Source: Acidobacteriota bacterium
GTDB lineage: Bacteria > Actinomycetota > Acidimicrobiia > Acidimicrobiales > SHLQ01
Reading direction: 5' to 3'
Length of the DNA stretch: 11,849 bases
NCBI GenBank assembly: GCA_022562835.1
Contig: JADFOM010000049.1
Span: 1-11,849, forward strand
Position 1 is the stretch's first letter. Each line of letters begins with the position of its first letter. The notes under the pieces are model-generated. The model made no database searches. It was given only the letters and a program-made list of their open reading frames with translations, and was not told the origin of the DNA. This document shows positions 1 to 7,289 of the stretch, piece after piece. Both the position numbers and the translations under genes were made by a program.

Positions 1-138
1 GGTGGTCTTTCCAGCGCCGTTTGCGCCGAGCATGGCCTTCGCCTCACCTTCACCTACCGAGACCGACACGCCGAATAACGACCGGAAGGGGCCATAAGAA
101 GCGTCTATTTCGCGGAGTTCGAGTAACGGTGGTGTCAT
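1..138 (-). CDS. livF: LivF-type ABC transporter ATP-binding protein, N-terminal 46 codons only
   Basis: This is the start of an ATPase subunit of a branched-chain-amino-acid-type (HAAT) ABC importer, cut off by the left edge. The reading frame begins MTPPLLELREIDASYG and runs to a Walker A motif GANGAGKTT (residues 38-46) exactly at the window boundary. The N-terminal pattern LLELREIDASYGPFRSLFGVS, with an aromatic A-loop Tyr15, is typical of LivF proteins, in which the strand before Walker A carries GEAKAMLGANGAGKTT-like text. The ATG (138-136) overlaps the TGA of the preceding livG-type gene (137-135) as ATGA, which implies translational coupling. A GAGGA Shine-Dalgarno lies 9 bases upstream, inside the end of that gene. 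A LivF partner is expected next to LivG, which supports the call. Signature, Walker B and H-loop are outside the window and cannot be checked. Confidence 0.9.
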   Translation of the reverse strand, partial: MTPPLLELREIDASYGPFRSLFGVSVSVGEGEAKAMLGANGAGKTT

Positions 139-914
139 GGTTGGCTTTCCTCGACCGGCGCCGTACCCAAGTAGGCTTTGCGGACGACCGGGTCGGCCAT
201 CACCTCGGCGGTGGAACCCTTGGAGATGACCGTGCCGAAATCGAGCACGTAGCACCTCTCGGTGAACGAGACCACGAGTTCGACGTCATGCTCCACCAGA
301 AGTATTGCGAAACCTGCCTCCGCCTGAACAGAACGCAATGTCTCGGCCAATGCTGATGTCTCGTCGCGATCGAGCCCCGACGAAGGCTCGTCGAGCAACA
401 ACAGCGACGGTTCTGTCATCAGCGCACGACCCACCTCGACCAACCGCCCCTTACCGAGACTGAGCTTCTCGATTGGCTCGGTCGCCAGGTCGCGTAGTCC
501 GAGCAGCTCGAGCACGTAGTCACATCGTTCGATCTCTTCCTTGCGTGGCCGACCGCGTCCTGTGAGGTCCTTGAGAAAGGAACCGGTGCCGTTACGCACC
601 CGCTCTGCGATCAATAGGTGCTCCCGCACACTTGTGTCGCTGAAGAGCTCTATACGTTGGAACGTACGGCCAATTCCGGCCTTGACGCGACGACTCACCG
701 ACTTTTGCACGAGTTCCTCACCGCCGAGCCGCACCGCGCCCTCGTCGGGATTCAGTTGGCCCAACACACAGTTGAAGAGAGTGGTCTTGCCTGCCCCATT
801 GGGCCCGATGAGCCCGACCCGCTCGCCGCTGTCGACGTTGAGGGAAACGTTGTCGAGCGCGGTAATACCCGAGAAGGTCTTGGTGATGTCCTCGACTTCC
901 AGCAATGCGCTCAT
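135..914 (-). CDS. livG: LivG-type ABC transporter ATP-binding protein
   Basis: A 259-residue cytoplasmic ATPase that would drive import through the fused permease encoded just upstream. It carries Walker A GPNGAGKTT (37-45), the Q-loop glutamine in GRTFQ (Q86), a signature-like segment LSLGKGRLVEVGRAL (151-165), Walker B LLLLDEPSSGL (171-181, with D175/E176) and the H-loop histidine in LLVEHD (H209). The C-terminal GTVISKGSTAEVMADPVVRKAYLG is the tail typical of LivG proteins. Length matches the family (about 250-260). The signature motif reads LSLGK where most ABC ATPases have LSGGQ and LivG often has a YGQQ form, so the Q is replaced. The start overlaps the permease stop as ATGA and has a GAGGAG site 8 bases upstream. 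The family assignment is secure. The transported compound is unknown, as HAAT importers also carry amides, urea and aromatic or other acids. Confidence 0.95.
   Translation of the reverse strand: MSALLEVEDITKTFSGITALDNVSLNVDSGERVGLIGPNGAGKTTLFNCVLGQLNPDEGAVRLGGEELVQKSVSRRVKAGIGRTFQRIELFSDTSVREHLLIAERVRNGTGSFLKDLTGRGRPRKEEIERCDYVLELLGLRDLATEPIEKLSLGKGRLVEVGRALMTEPSLLLLDEPSSGLDRDETSALAETLRSVQAEAGFAILLVEHDVELVVSFTERCYVLDFGTVISKGSTAEVMADPVVRKAYLGTAPVEESQP
148..161 (-). repeat. 14-base repeat copy carrying the livF Shine-Dalgarno
   Basis: On the minus strand GCGCCGGTCGAGGA, at the end of the livG-type gene, is identical to the copy at 924-937. It encodes APVE plus the first two bases of the following Glu codon, and its GAGGA serves as Shine-Dalgarno 9 bases before ATG 138. 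Confidence 0.6.
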
Positions 915-3022
915 GAGGTCGTCTCCTCGACCGGCGCGTCGCTCTTGGAATCGGTCAGTTCTGGGTCATCGTCGTCACCGGTTCCGCGGCGCCTCACAAG
1001 CCATGCGTCGATGCGGGCGTTCGATTTACGTTTGCCGTACTCCAACATTCCCTCGGGGTGCTTGGCGAACTGCACCGAGGTCAGGCCGAAGAGGACAAAG
1101 CGCCACTTGCCCGAGATCGGAAAGAAGGACGGGAGACGGTCGGGCGAACGCAGGATCCATGCAAACAATTCACCACGCAGGATCAACGGATCGAACAAGG
1201 AGAACGCTGCGCCGGCCTGAAGAGCTCCGTCAACAGTGCGTGAGCTGAGGCTGACCACGAGCAGCAACCAGAACAGGGCCGCAAGTGGAACGAAGTTCGT
1301 GGCGTAATTTACGTTTTCTTGGTGAATCGAGAGCATCGCGCCGCCGAGTCCGGCGATGAATGCCGACACAGCGAAGGCGATGATGCGAGACTTTGCCGGC
1401 GAGATGCCGATCGACTCGGCGGCAGTTTCGCTTCCCCGCAATGCCTTGAGCTGTGCACCAAATGTGCCTTCGCGCAGCTGCACCACGAAGAAGGACACGA
1501 CGACGAACACGATTACAGCAAGCGCAAAAAATGTCTTGTCATTGCTGAAGTCAAATGGTCCGAGGGTTGGCCTTGGCACCCTTGTGCCTTGAAGCAAAGA
1601 CGTGTTGCCGCCGCCGACCCAGGAAAACTTGACTACTACCGCGTCGAAGAAATAGGCGAACGCGAGCGTGGCGATCGCTAGCCAGATTCCACCGAGTCGT
1701 AGCACTGGCAACGACACCAGCGCACCCACGACCGCTGCGATAAACGCTCCAAGAACCGCTGCGAGCAAGACGTTCATCTCAAAGCGGTCGAACATTTGAA
1801 AGACGGTGAAGCCGCCGATCGCGGCAAACGCTCCCTGACAGAGCGAGATCTGGCCAGCCAGCCCGGTCATGACGGTGATCGACAGGTAGATGGTGGAATA
1901 GATGACGGCCTGGGTAACAAGAAAGATCCAGAATGCATCGGCCTGGAAGAACATCAGGGAGAGGATGAAGCTGAAGAAAACGACACCGAACACCCGTGTA
2001 GCCATTGTCAGCCCGGCGCTGCGTTCGCTTGCGATCGGCGCTGGCGGAGGTGGGTCAACACCAGCCAGCGGGTCAGTGCCCTCACGCGCATGGCGAATGC
2101 CAGGCCAGAAAACCAACACAGCGAAGAGGATCACGAACGGCATCGCCGGTGTGAGGTTGTCCTCAATGATGTCGAGCCATGCATAGTCGTCGGTCCAACG
2201 CGGGAGAAAGGTCTTGAACAGAGCGATAAAGATGCCCATGCCGAGACCACCGACGAACGCCCAGGGCAGAGAGACCAGACGACCGATGGCTGCGGCGGCG
2301 ATCGCTATCACCACCAGATTGAAAAAGTCGGGCGCAATAAGCGTGTTGAACTGTGGAGCGATGAGCACCCCTGCCATTCCCGCAAACGTGCTCGACAACG
2401 CCCAAGCAAAGGCTGAAACCCGATCTGCGGGCACACCGGCAAGTTCGGTCAACCTTGGGCTTTCCACGACGGCGCGCATCGAGAGCCCAAGCGATGTGAA
2501 CCGAAACATCAACCCCAGTCCCAGAACAGCGCCAAGCGCAACGATCATTTGCATGAGTTCGTCGCGCGAGAACGCGTACAGCCCGAATGGGTCATAAAAC
2601 ACGCTGTCGCCATTTTCGATGATGCCAACCGGCGTCAGTCCCGCGACCGCCTCGAAACCCGAGATCAGATCGAAAAGAGCAGGCAGAGCCACGGTCAGGC
2701 CAATGGCGATGACCAGCTTCGAGACTGCTGATGCGGTCCGTAGGTGTCGAAAGATGAACCGTTCGAGAATCAAGCCGATCGCCGGGGCGAGGACAAAGAC
2801 CGATATCACCAAGGCCGGTACTATGTGCCACTCGTCCTCGACGCGCAGCTTGAAATACATCGCGGCGGACACATAGGCCTGTGCACCAAACGCCAGGTTG
2901 AATACACCCGACGTCTTGTAGGTGAGCACGAAACCGACAGCGATGAGCGCGTAGACCGCGCCGGGCGGGGTGCCCTGCAGGATCGCTGTAAAGATATCCT
3001 CAAATACGCCAGCGGCGAACAT
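911..3022 (-). CDS. Fused LivH-LivM permease of a HAAT-type ABC importer
   Basis: A 703-residue membrane protein that joins the two permease subunits, normally separate LivH (about 300 residues) and LivM (about 320-400). Residues 1 to about 310 look like LivH: a hydrophobic start, then LTYKTSGVFNLAFGAQAY (33-50), which corresponds to the family's INFAHG region, and repeated membrane segments to about 307. A charged and proline-rich linker (about 308-340, with PPPPAP at 324-329) follows. Residues from about 340 look like LivM: VMTGLAGQISLCQGAFAAIGG (384 onward), LPVLRLGGIWLAIATLAFAYF, and the LKALRGSETAAESIGIS cytoplasmic coupling loop. The usual late LivM glycine motif (GGLGTLWGP-like) is replaced by VSLSSRTVDGALQAG. 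The C-terminal 50 residues are hydrophilic and acidic. The start lies 13 bases after the binding-protein stop without a clear Shine-Dalgarno. The stop overlaps livG as ATGA. I am confident about the fusion because one open frame spans both halves. Confidence 0.92.
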   Translation of the reverse strand: MFAAGVFEDIFTAILQGTPPGAVYALIAVGFVLTYKTSGVFNLAFGAQAYVSAAMYFKLRVEDEWHIVPALVISVFVLAPAIGLILERFIFRHLRTASAVSKLVIAIGLTVALPALFDLISGFEAVAGLTPVGIIENGDSVFYDPFGLYAFSRDELMQMIVALGAVLGLGLMFRFTSLGLSMRAVVESPRLTELAGVPADRVSAFAWALSSTFAGMAGVLIAPQFNTLIAPDFFNLVVIAIAAAAIGRLVSLPWAFVGGLGMGIFIALFKTFLPRWTDDYAWLDIIEDNLTPAMPFVILFAVLVFWPGIRHAREGTDPLAGVDPPPPAPIASERSAGLTMATRVFGVVFFSFILSLMFFQADAFWIFLVTQAVIYSTIYLSITVMTGLAGQISLCQGAFAAIGGFTVFQMFDRFEMNVLLAAVLGAFIAAVVGALVSLPVLRLGGIWLAIATLAFAYFFDAVVVKFSWVGGGNTSLLQGTRVPRPTLGPFDFSNDKTFFALAVIVFVVVSFFVVQLREGTFGAQLKALRGSETAAESIGISPAKSRIIAFAVSAFIAGLGGAMLSIHQENVNYATNFVPLAALFWLLLVVSLSSRTVDGALQAGAAFSLFDPLILRGELFAWILRSPDRLPSFFPISGKWRFVLFGLTSVQFAKHPEGMLEYGKRKSNARIDAWLVRRRGTGDDDDPELTDSKSDAPVEETTS
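924..937 (-). repeat. 14-base repeat copy carrying the livG Shine-Dalgarno
   Basis: Identical to the copy at 148-161, in the same reading frame (APVEE), and again 9 bases before the next start (ATG 914) at an ATGA overlap. It lies at the end of the fused permease gene. Confidence 0.6.
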
Positions 3023-3035
3023 CAGTGCTCAACGA

Positions 3036-4409
3036 TCAGGGAGTAGCTATCTGCTCGGGCTCGGTCCAGTCGCGATTCGAATTGTCCCAGCAATTCCACG
3101 GCGTCTCGGGCGAGGCAAACGTTTCGAACACACCGTCCACAATGATGACTGCGGCGGAACATTCGAGAGCTGGACCGCCTCCCCCGTCAGCTGACTGGGG
3201 TTCGTGCTGAGTGGTCCAGTCGATCGACGGGATTAGTCCACCTGCGCTATAGGAGGTCTCCGAATTTAGGGCGTCGATGGCCGACTGTTGATCAAACTCT
3301 TCACCCGCACCCGATATAGCGTCGAAGGCTTCTCGGGCGTTGATCCAACCGACCATGGCGTGTTCGGTCAGCTCGATGCCACTAGCTTCGAATCGCTCCA
3401 GCACCAAGGCAAGATCGGTGCCTTCACCATCTGCCTCGTAGGGGATGAAGCCTGGGGACACGAAGTCGCCCTCGAACAACGCTGCATTCTCTGCGACAAA
3501 CCCATGGTTGTAGGAGTTCGGGTGGTGCAGCGTCACCTTGTCGATGTAACCCTGCCGGTCGAATTCCTGTGCCAGGGTCTTCATCGCATTGAGGTCCATA
3601 CACGAGGTGACGAAGTCGACCTCGGCATCGATCATCGCCGAGACTTCGGTCGCCACTCCTCCAGGGAGTCCGAATTCCATCTGATCGTTCAGATACGCGG
3701 CCTCCGCACCAATTTCGGGACCGTACTTCTCAAATGCCTTGTAGCTCGACTGTGCACATACCTTCGAATTTTCCGAGATGCCGTAGCCGAGCGCGGCTAC
3801 CTTTGTCGCCCCAATTGATTGCGCCTCGTACGGAAGCGCCCGGCCGAGACAATCGATGCAAAGCGATGCGACGTTACCGAAAATCGCCTCACGTCCGGCT
3901 GATTCGGCAGCGTGAATATTCCAGACAAATGTGGGGATACCAGCGTCGTCAAGGTCTCCCCAACCACTCGCGATAAGGGTCGCCTGGAATACTCCGAAAG
4001 AATTGTCGTTGGCGATGATCTCGACCGAACGCGCCTGGTTGTTTGCGAGCTCGTCGTCGAGGACCTCGCCGATTACCAGATCGCGACCGAACACTCCGCC
4101 CTGTTCGTTTTGATAGTCGAAGAACGCTTGAATGCCGTCGACATAACAGTCGAGAATGCAGGTGCCAAGAGGATTACCTTCCTTGATGCCCACAACCGAG
4201 AACGCGATTTCATCGTCGCTTACGCCCGGCACGCCTTCGATCGTGGGGAACGCGTCCCCTTCGGCCGCGGTTGTCTCGGACGAATCGGCGGCGCTGGTCG
4301 TGGTCTCGTCGCCACCGCCGTCACCCGAGTCGTCATCTCCGCACGCGGCTCCTACCAGCGCGAACACCGCTAGCAGTCCCAAAACCGAAAGACGCTTCCT
4401 ACCCAACAT
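3036..4409 (-). CDS. Substrate-binding lipoprotein of a HAAT-type ABC importer
   Basis: An extracellular binding protein anchored to the membrane by lipid, which would deliver substrate to the fused permease next to it. From the chosen start it has 457 residues. It has a short basic n-region (MLGRKR), a hydrophobic core, and a lipobox LVGAAC with the lipidated Cys at residue 23. A disordered tether of about 30 residues rich in D, G, S, T and E follows. The mature part is a type 1 periplasmic-binding fold (Peripla_BP_6-like): ISFSVV-like first strand with NPLGT, GVFGRDLVIGEVLDD, then segments such as IPTFVWN and VDFVTSCMDLNAM. I chose ATG 4409 because GGGGGA sits 4 bases upstream and the signal peptide then starts correctly. 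A GTG at 4448 would add 13 residues of non-signal sequence and has no Shine-Dalgarno. The mature domain has eight cysteines besides the lipid Cys, including a CIDC at 184-187, which is unusual. The ligand is unknown. Confidence 0.9.
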   Translation of the reverse strand: MLGRKRLSVLGLLAVFALVGAACGDDDSGDGGGDETTTSAADSSETTAAEGDAFPTIEGVPGVSDDEIAFSVVGIKEGNPLGTCILDCYVDGIQAFFDYQNEQGGVFGRDLVIGEVLDDELANNQARSVEIIANDNSFGVFQATLIASGWGDLDDAGIPTFVWNIHAAESAGREAIFGNVASLCIDCLGRALPYEAQSIGATKVAALGYGISENSKVCAQSSYKAFEKYGPEIGAEAAYLNDQMEFGLPGGVATEVSAMIDAEVDFVTSCMDLNAMKTLAQEFDRQGYIDKVTLHHPNSYNHGFVAENAALFEGDFVSPGFIPYEADGEGTDLALVLERFEASGIELTEHAMVGWINAREAFDAISGAGEEFDQQSAIDALNSETSYSAGGLIPSIDWTTQHEPQSADGGGGPALECSAAVIIVDGVFETFASPETPWNCWDNSNRDWTEPEQIATP

Positions 4410-4413
4410 TGTT

Positions 4414-4419
4414 TCCCCC
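4414..4419 (-). promoter_or_regulatory. Ribosome binding site deciding the start of the binding lipoprotein
   Basis: On the minus strand GGGGGA lies 4 bases before ATG 4409. The same GGGGGA core precedes the aldehyde dehydrogenase (7247-7252) and the amidohydrolase (9912-9917), in both cases 8 bases before the ATG, so it appears to be this genome's favoured site. It favours 4409 over GTG 4448 and over the ATG pair at 4424/4421, which have no such site upstream. Confidence 0.65.
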
Positions 4420-4498
4420 ATCATCACCGTTAGATCTTGAACTGACACGAACGTTAGCTGGTAACTCTACTTCATCGCCTCACGGCGCGCCCTACGCA

Positions 4499-5719
4499 TC
4501 ACATGATCGCTCCGGACTCCTTCATCGCGGCGATGTCATCCCATTCGATGCCTGCGGCAAGCAGCGCCGTCTCCGTATGTTCACCGTGTTCGGGTGCCCG
4601 CTCGACCTGTATGTGCTCCTCGTCGAACTGAGCCGGACTCGCCACGAGTTGCACATCGTCACCGTTGCCGGCGGTCATCGTCGGCAGGTAACCGTTCGCG
4701 ATGACCTGAGGATCCTCGTAAAGTTCGTCGAGTGTCTGGAACGGCGTCCAGACGCCGTCGAAGGTGTCCAATCGTTCCTTCCAGTAGGACAGCGGATGTT
4801 CACCAAATGCCTCGTCCATAATGTCGATGCAGGCGGGGCCGTTCTCGGCCCTCGCCGCGCTCGTCGAAAAGCGCTCATCGGTCACCAGTACCGGGCGGTC
4901 CAACCGTTGCGCAAGGTCGTCCCAGAACTTGTCGGACTGCAACAGGATCATCGAGATAAAACGGTCATCGGAGGTGCGGTAGGTGCCTACGCCAGGGTTC
5001 GGCGACATCCGTCGATCACCGCGCGGCATCGACTTCATTCCGAATAGTTTCGATGCAACGACCAGCGGCGAAATCTGCCACATCGCCGTCGCCAACAACG
5101 AGACGTCGACGATGCTCGTCTCGCCGGTCCGCTCACGCTTGACCAACGCAGCCGCGATCGCTCCCGCTGTCGCCAACCCACCCATCACATCGCCAAATCC
5201 AGGCGAGGCCTGACCAGCTGGGAAGCCGTCGGGCCCAGGGGGCATTACCGCGCCGAGGCCACCGCGAGCCCAAAACGATGCTCCGTCATACCCACCCTTT
5301 TCCGCATCTGGCCCCTGAGAGCCCTGACCGGAACCTCGAGCGATGATGATTTGGGGATTGCGGGCACGTATCGCCTCTGTGTCGACATCGAGCTTGCGCC
5401 TGATAGGCGGCAGGTAGTTCGTCAACAAGACATCGGCGGTCTCGATCAGTTTGAGGAAGGCTTCGTGCCCGTCGGGGTGTGCCAGATTGATGCCGATCGA
5501 CTGCTTGCCCCGATTGGGCTGCTCGATCATGAAGTTCACACCGCCGGGACCGCCAGGCACGAGGCCTGACGTAATCAGGCCACGTTGTGGATCTCCCGTT
5601 TCGGGGTGTTCGACCTTGAGTACCTCCGCACCCCAGTCGACCAGCACCGAGCCACCGGACGGTATGAACATCCAGCTGGCAAGCTCGATGATGCGAATTC
5701 CCTCGAGTGGACCTGCCAT
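4499..5719 (-). CDS. CaiB/BaiF (class III) acyl-CoA transferase
   Basis: A 406-residue cytoplasmic enzyme that would move CoA between carboxylic acids and so activate an acid for further breakdown. It begins MAGPLEGIRIIELASW, the typical CaiB/BaiF opening, followed by DWGAEVLKVEHPETGDP (28-44), NRGKQSIGINLAHPDG and ADVLLTNYLPP. The stretch GPDAEKGGYDGASFWARGG places Asp145 at the position of the catalytic aspartate of formyl-CoA transferase, which forms a mixed anhydride with the acyl group. The C-terminal half has the expected RTSDDRFI and LYEDPQVIANGYL segments. Length matches the family. AGGGGA lies 6 bases before the ATG. The gene sits 52 bases after the aldehyde dehydrogenase, which could supply the acid, and 89 bases before the transporter binding protein. 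Some family members act as racemases, but the Asp and the context favour CoA transfer. Substrate and CoA donor are unknown. Confidence 0.92.
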   Translation of the reverse strand: MAGPLEGIRIIELASWMFIPSGGSVLVDWGAEVLKVEHPETGDPQRGLITSGLVPGGPGGVNFMIEQPNRGKQSIGINLAHPDGHEAFLKLIETADVLLTNYLPPIRRKLDVDTEAIRARNPQIIIARGSGQGSQGPDAEKGGYDGASFWARGGLGAVMPPGPDGFPAGQASPGFGDVMGGLATAGAIAAALVKRERTGETSIVDVSLLATAMWQISPLVVASKLFGMKSMPRGDRRMSPNPGVGTYRTSDDRFISMILLQSDKFWDDLAQRLDRPVLVTDERFSTSAARAENGPACIDIMDEAFGEHPLSYWKERLDTFDGVWTPFQTLDELYEDPQVIANGYLPTMTAGNGDDVQLVASPAQFDEEHIQVERAPEHGEHTETALLAAGIEWDDIAAMKESGAIM

Positions 5720-5771
5720 TAGTAATCCCCTAGCGATTGTTGAATGTGTATGAAGGCGGTTCGGATGACGA

Positions 5772-7238
5772 TCAGCCCGGGGCCGGCCAGCCGACCGTCT
5801 TGGTCTCGGTAAAGATCTCCAAACCCTCGATGCCGCACTGCCGTCCTATCCCCGAACCCTTGTAGCCGCCAAAGGGAGCATCGGCGCCGTACCAGACGCC
5901 ACCGTTGATGCCGATGGTTCCGGTCCGGATCCGACGGGCAACCGACTTTGCTCGTTCTAGGTCACCGCTGCTGATCATTCCCGACAGGCCATAGGCCGAG
6001 TCGTTGGCGATGCGCACCGCGTCGTCGTCGTCGTCGTACCCGATCACAGCGAGCACCGGGCCGAAGATTTCCTCCTGAGCGATCGTCATCGAGTTGTCGA
6101 CGTCGGCGAACAACGTCGGCTCGACGTAATAGCCCTTCGGCAGGTGCGCCGGCACTCCCCCGCCTGTCACGATACGTGCACCTTCCGCCTTGCCCTTCTC
6201 GATGTAGCCGAGCACGCGGTCCTGCTGTTTCTTGGACACCTGGGGACCCTGCATGTTCGCCAAATCGGTCGGGTCGCCGTAGGACCAGCTTTCGAAGCCA
6301 GACGCGATCATGTCGACGCAGTCGCCGTAGCGAGCATTGGGCACCATGATGCGAGTGGAGATTGCACAACCCTGGCCCCCGTGCATACACGACATGACCA
6401 CCGACGGCATCGCCGCGTCTAGATCTGCGTCGTCAAGGAAAAGGTTGACCGACTTGCCACCCAACTCCAAGAAGACGGGCTTGAGGGTCGACGCCGCCGC
6501 GGCCATGACACGCTGCCCAGTGGCGGTCGAACCGGTAAACGCCACAAGGTCAACATCGGGCGAGGTTGTCAGCACCTCGCCGACTAGATGATCTCGTGAC
6601 ACCACGATGTTGACGACCCCCGGCGGGATGTCGGTCTTTTCGACGATGAGCCGTGCGATGCGCGTTGCGTTCCACGGCGTGTCGGGCGCAGGCTTCAGAA
6701 CGAGGGTGTTCCCCATGGCAAGCACGGGCCCCAACTTGTTGAGGATGATCTCGACGGGAAAGTTCCATGGCACGATCACACCGACGACGCCGATCGGCTC
6801 CTTCCACACCTCGCGGTCGGTCTCGTAACCGACCCCCATGGAATCCTTGGGTCCGATCGAGCGCACCCACTCGAACTTATCGATCATTTCAGCTGGCCAG
6901 GAAAGTGCCTCGCGCAACGGCGCATCGAGCTGAGGGCCAAAGGTAAGGAGTTGCGGACAGCCGACCTCGGCGACGAGTTCAGCGCGCAGCTCCTCTCGTT
7001 CGGATTCGATCGCAGCTTGGAGTTGCGCGAGACAGGTCTTGCGCAACTCGCGATTGGTGGCCCAGTCGGTTGTGTCGAACGCACGACGCGCAGCATCGAC
7101 CGCCCGTTGCATGTCAGCGGCTGTGCCGTCGGCGACCTGCCCGAGCACCTCTTCGGTGGCCGGGTTGATGTTGTCGAATGTTTCACCATGTTCGCCAGCG
7201 ACGAGCTTTCCGTCGATGAGCATGCGCATATCACCCAT
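5772..7238 (-). CDS. NAD(P)-dependent aldehyde dehydrogenase
   Basis: A 488-residue enzyme that would oxidise an aldehyde to the carboxylic acid, probably cytoplasmic. It is a complete member of the aldehyde dehydrogenase superfamily. Visible residues are: PWNF with Asn159 (oxyanion hole), LKPA with Lys182 (cofactor), FTGSTATG (235-242, cofactor loop), LELGGK with the general base Glu258, GQGCA with the nucleophile Cys291, and QEEIFGPV with Glu390 and Phe392 (cofactor ribose). The C-terminal APFGGYKGSGIGRQCG is the usual oligomer-contact region. Length is typical (about 480-500). The chosen ATG has GGGGGA 8 bases upstream. Two further Met codons at residues 4 and 6 are less well placed. A run of five Asp codons (402-406) comes from a GTC repeat on the plus strand. 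It lies 51 bases after the P450 gene, so the aldehyde may come from a P450-made alcohol. Substrate is not deducible. Confidence 0.95.
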   Translation of the reverse strand: MGDMRMLIDGKLVAGEHGETFDNINPATEEVLGQVADGTAADMQRAVDAARRAFDTTDWATNRELRKTCLAQLQAAIESEREELRAELVAEVGCPQLLTFGPQLDAPLREALSWPAEMIDKFEWVRSIGPKDSMGVGYETDREVWKEPIGVVGVIVPWNFPVEIILNKLGPVLAMGNTLVLKPAPDTPWNATRIARLIVEKTDIPPGVVNIVVSRDHLVGEVLTTSPDVDLVAFTGSTATGQRVMAAAASTLKPVFLELGGKSVNLFLDDADLDAAMPSVVMSCMHGGQGCAISTRIMVPNARYGDCVDMIASGFESWSYGDPTDLANMQGPQVSKKQQDRVLGYIEKGKAEGARIVTGGGVPAHLPKGYYVEPTLFADVDNSMTIAQEEIFGPVLAVIGYDDDDDAVRIANDSAYGLSGMISSGDLERAKSVARRIRTGTIGINGGVWYGADAPFGGYKGSGIGRQCGIEGLEIFTETKTVGWPAPG

Positions 7239-7289
7239 GGTAAAGCTCCCCCAGGTTGGTGATTAGTTTGTAGTCGTTTTGCTCGGAGG

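Noticed and set aside
541..1248. Long open frame on the plus strand opposite the ATPase and permease genes
   Set aside because: It is Arg/Ser/Pro-rich without any domain and lies fully antisense to well-supported ABC transporter genes. GC-rich codons create such shadows.
4410..4448. GTG start at 4448 for the binding lipoprotein
   Set aside because: It would put 13 non-signal residues before the basic n-region and has no Shine-Dalgarno, whereas ATG 4409 has GGGGGA and gives a normal lipoprotein signal.
4450..4465. Possible operator-like inverted repeat (GTTA/TAAC) before the binding protein
   Set aside because: Only four bases pair on each side and the centre mismatches. This is within chance expectation, though a secondary promoter in the 89-base gap cannot be excluded.
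4271..5047. 258-codon plus-strand frame spanning the binding protein and CoA-transferase genes
   Set aside because: It has no recognisable motif and crosses the start of one real gene and the end of another. The opposite strand has complete, motif-bearing proteins.
6020..6038. GTC trinucleotide run
   Set aside because: It encodes five Asp in a surface stretch of the aldehyde dehydrogenase and sits in an intact frame, so it is ordinary coding repetition with no sign of phase variation.
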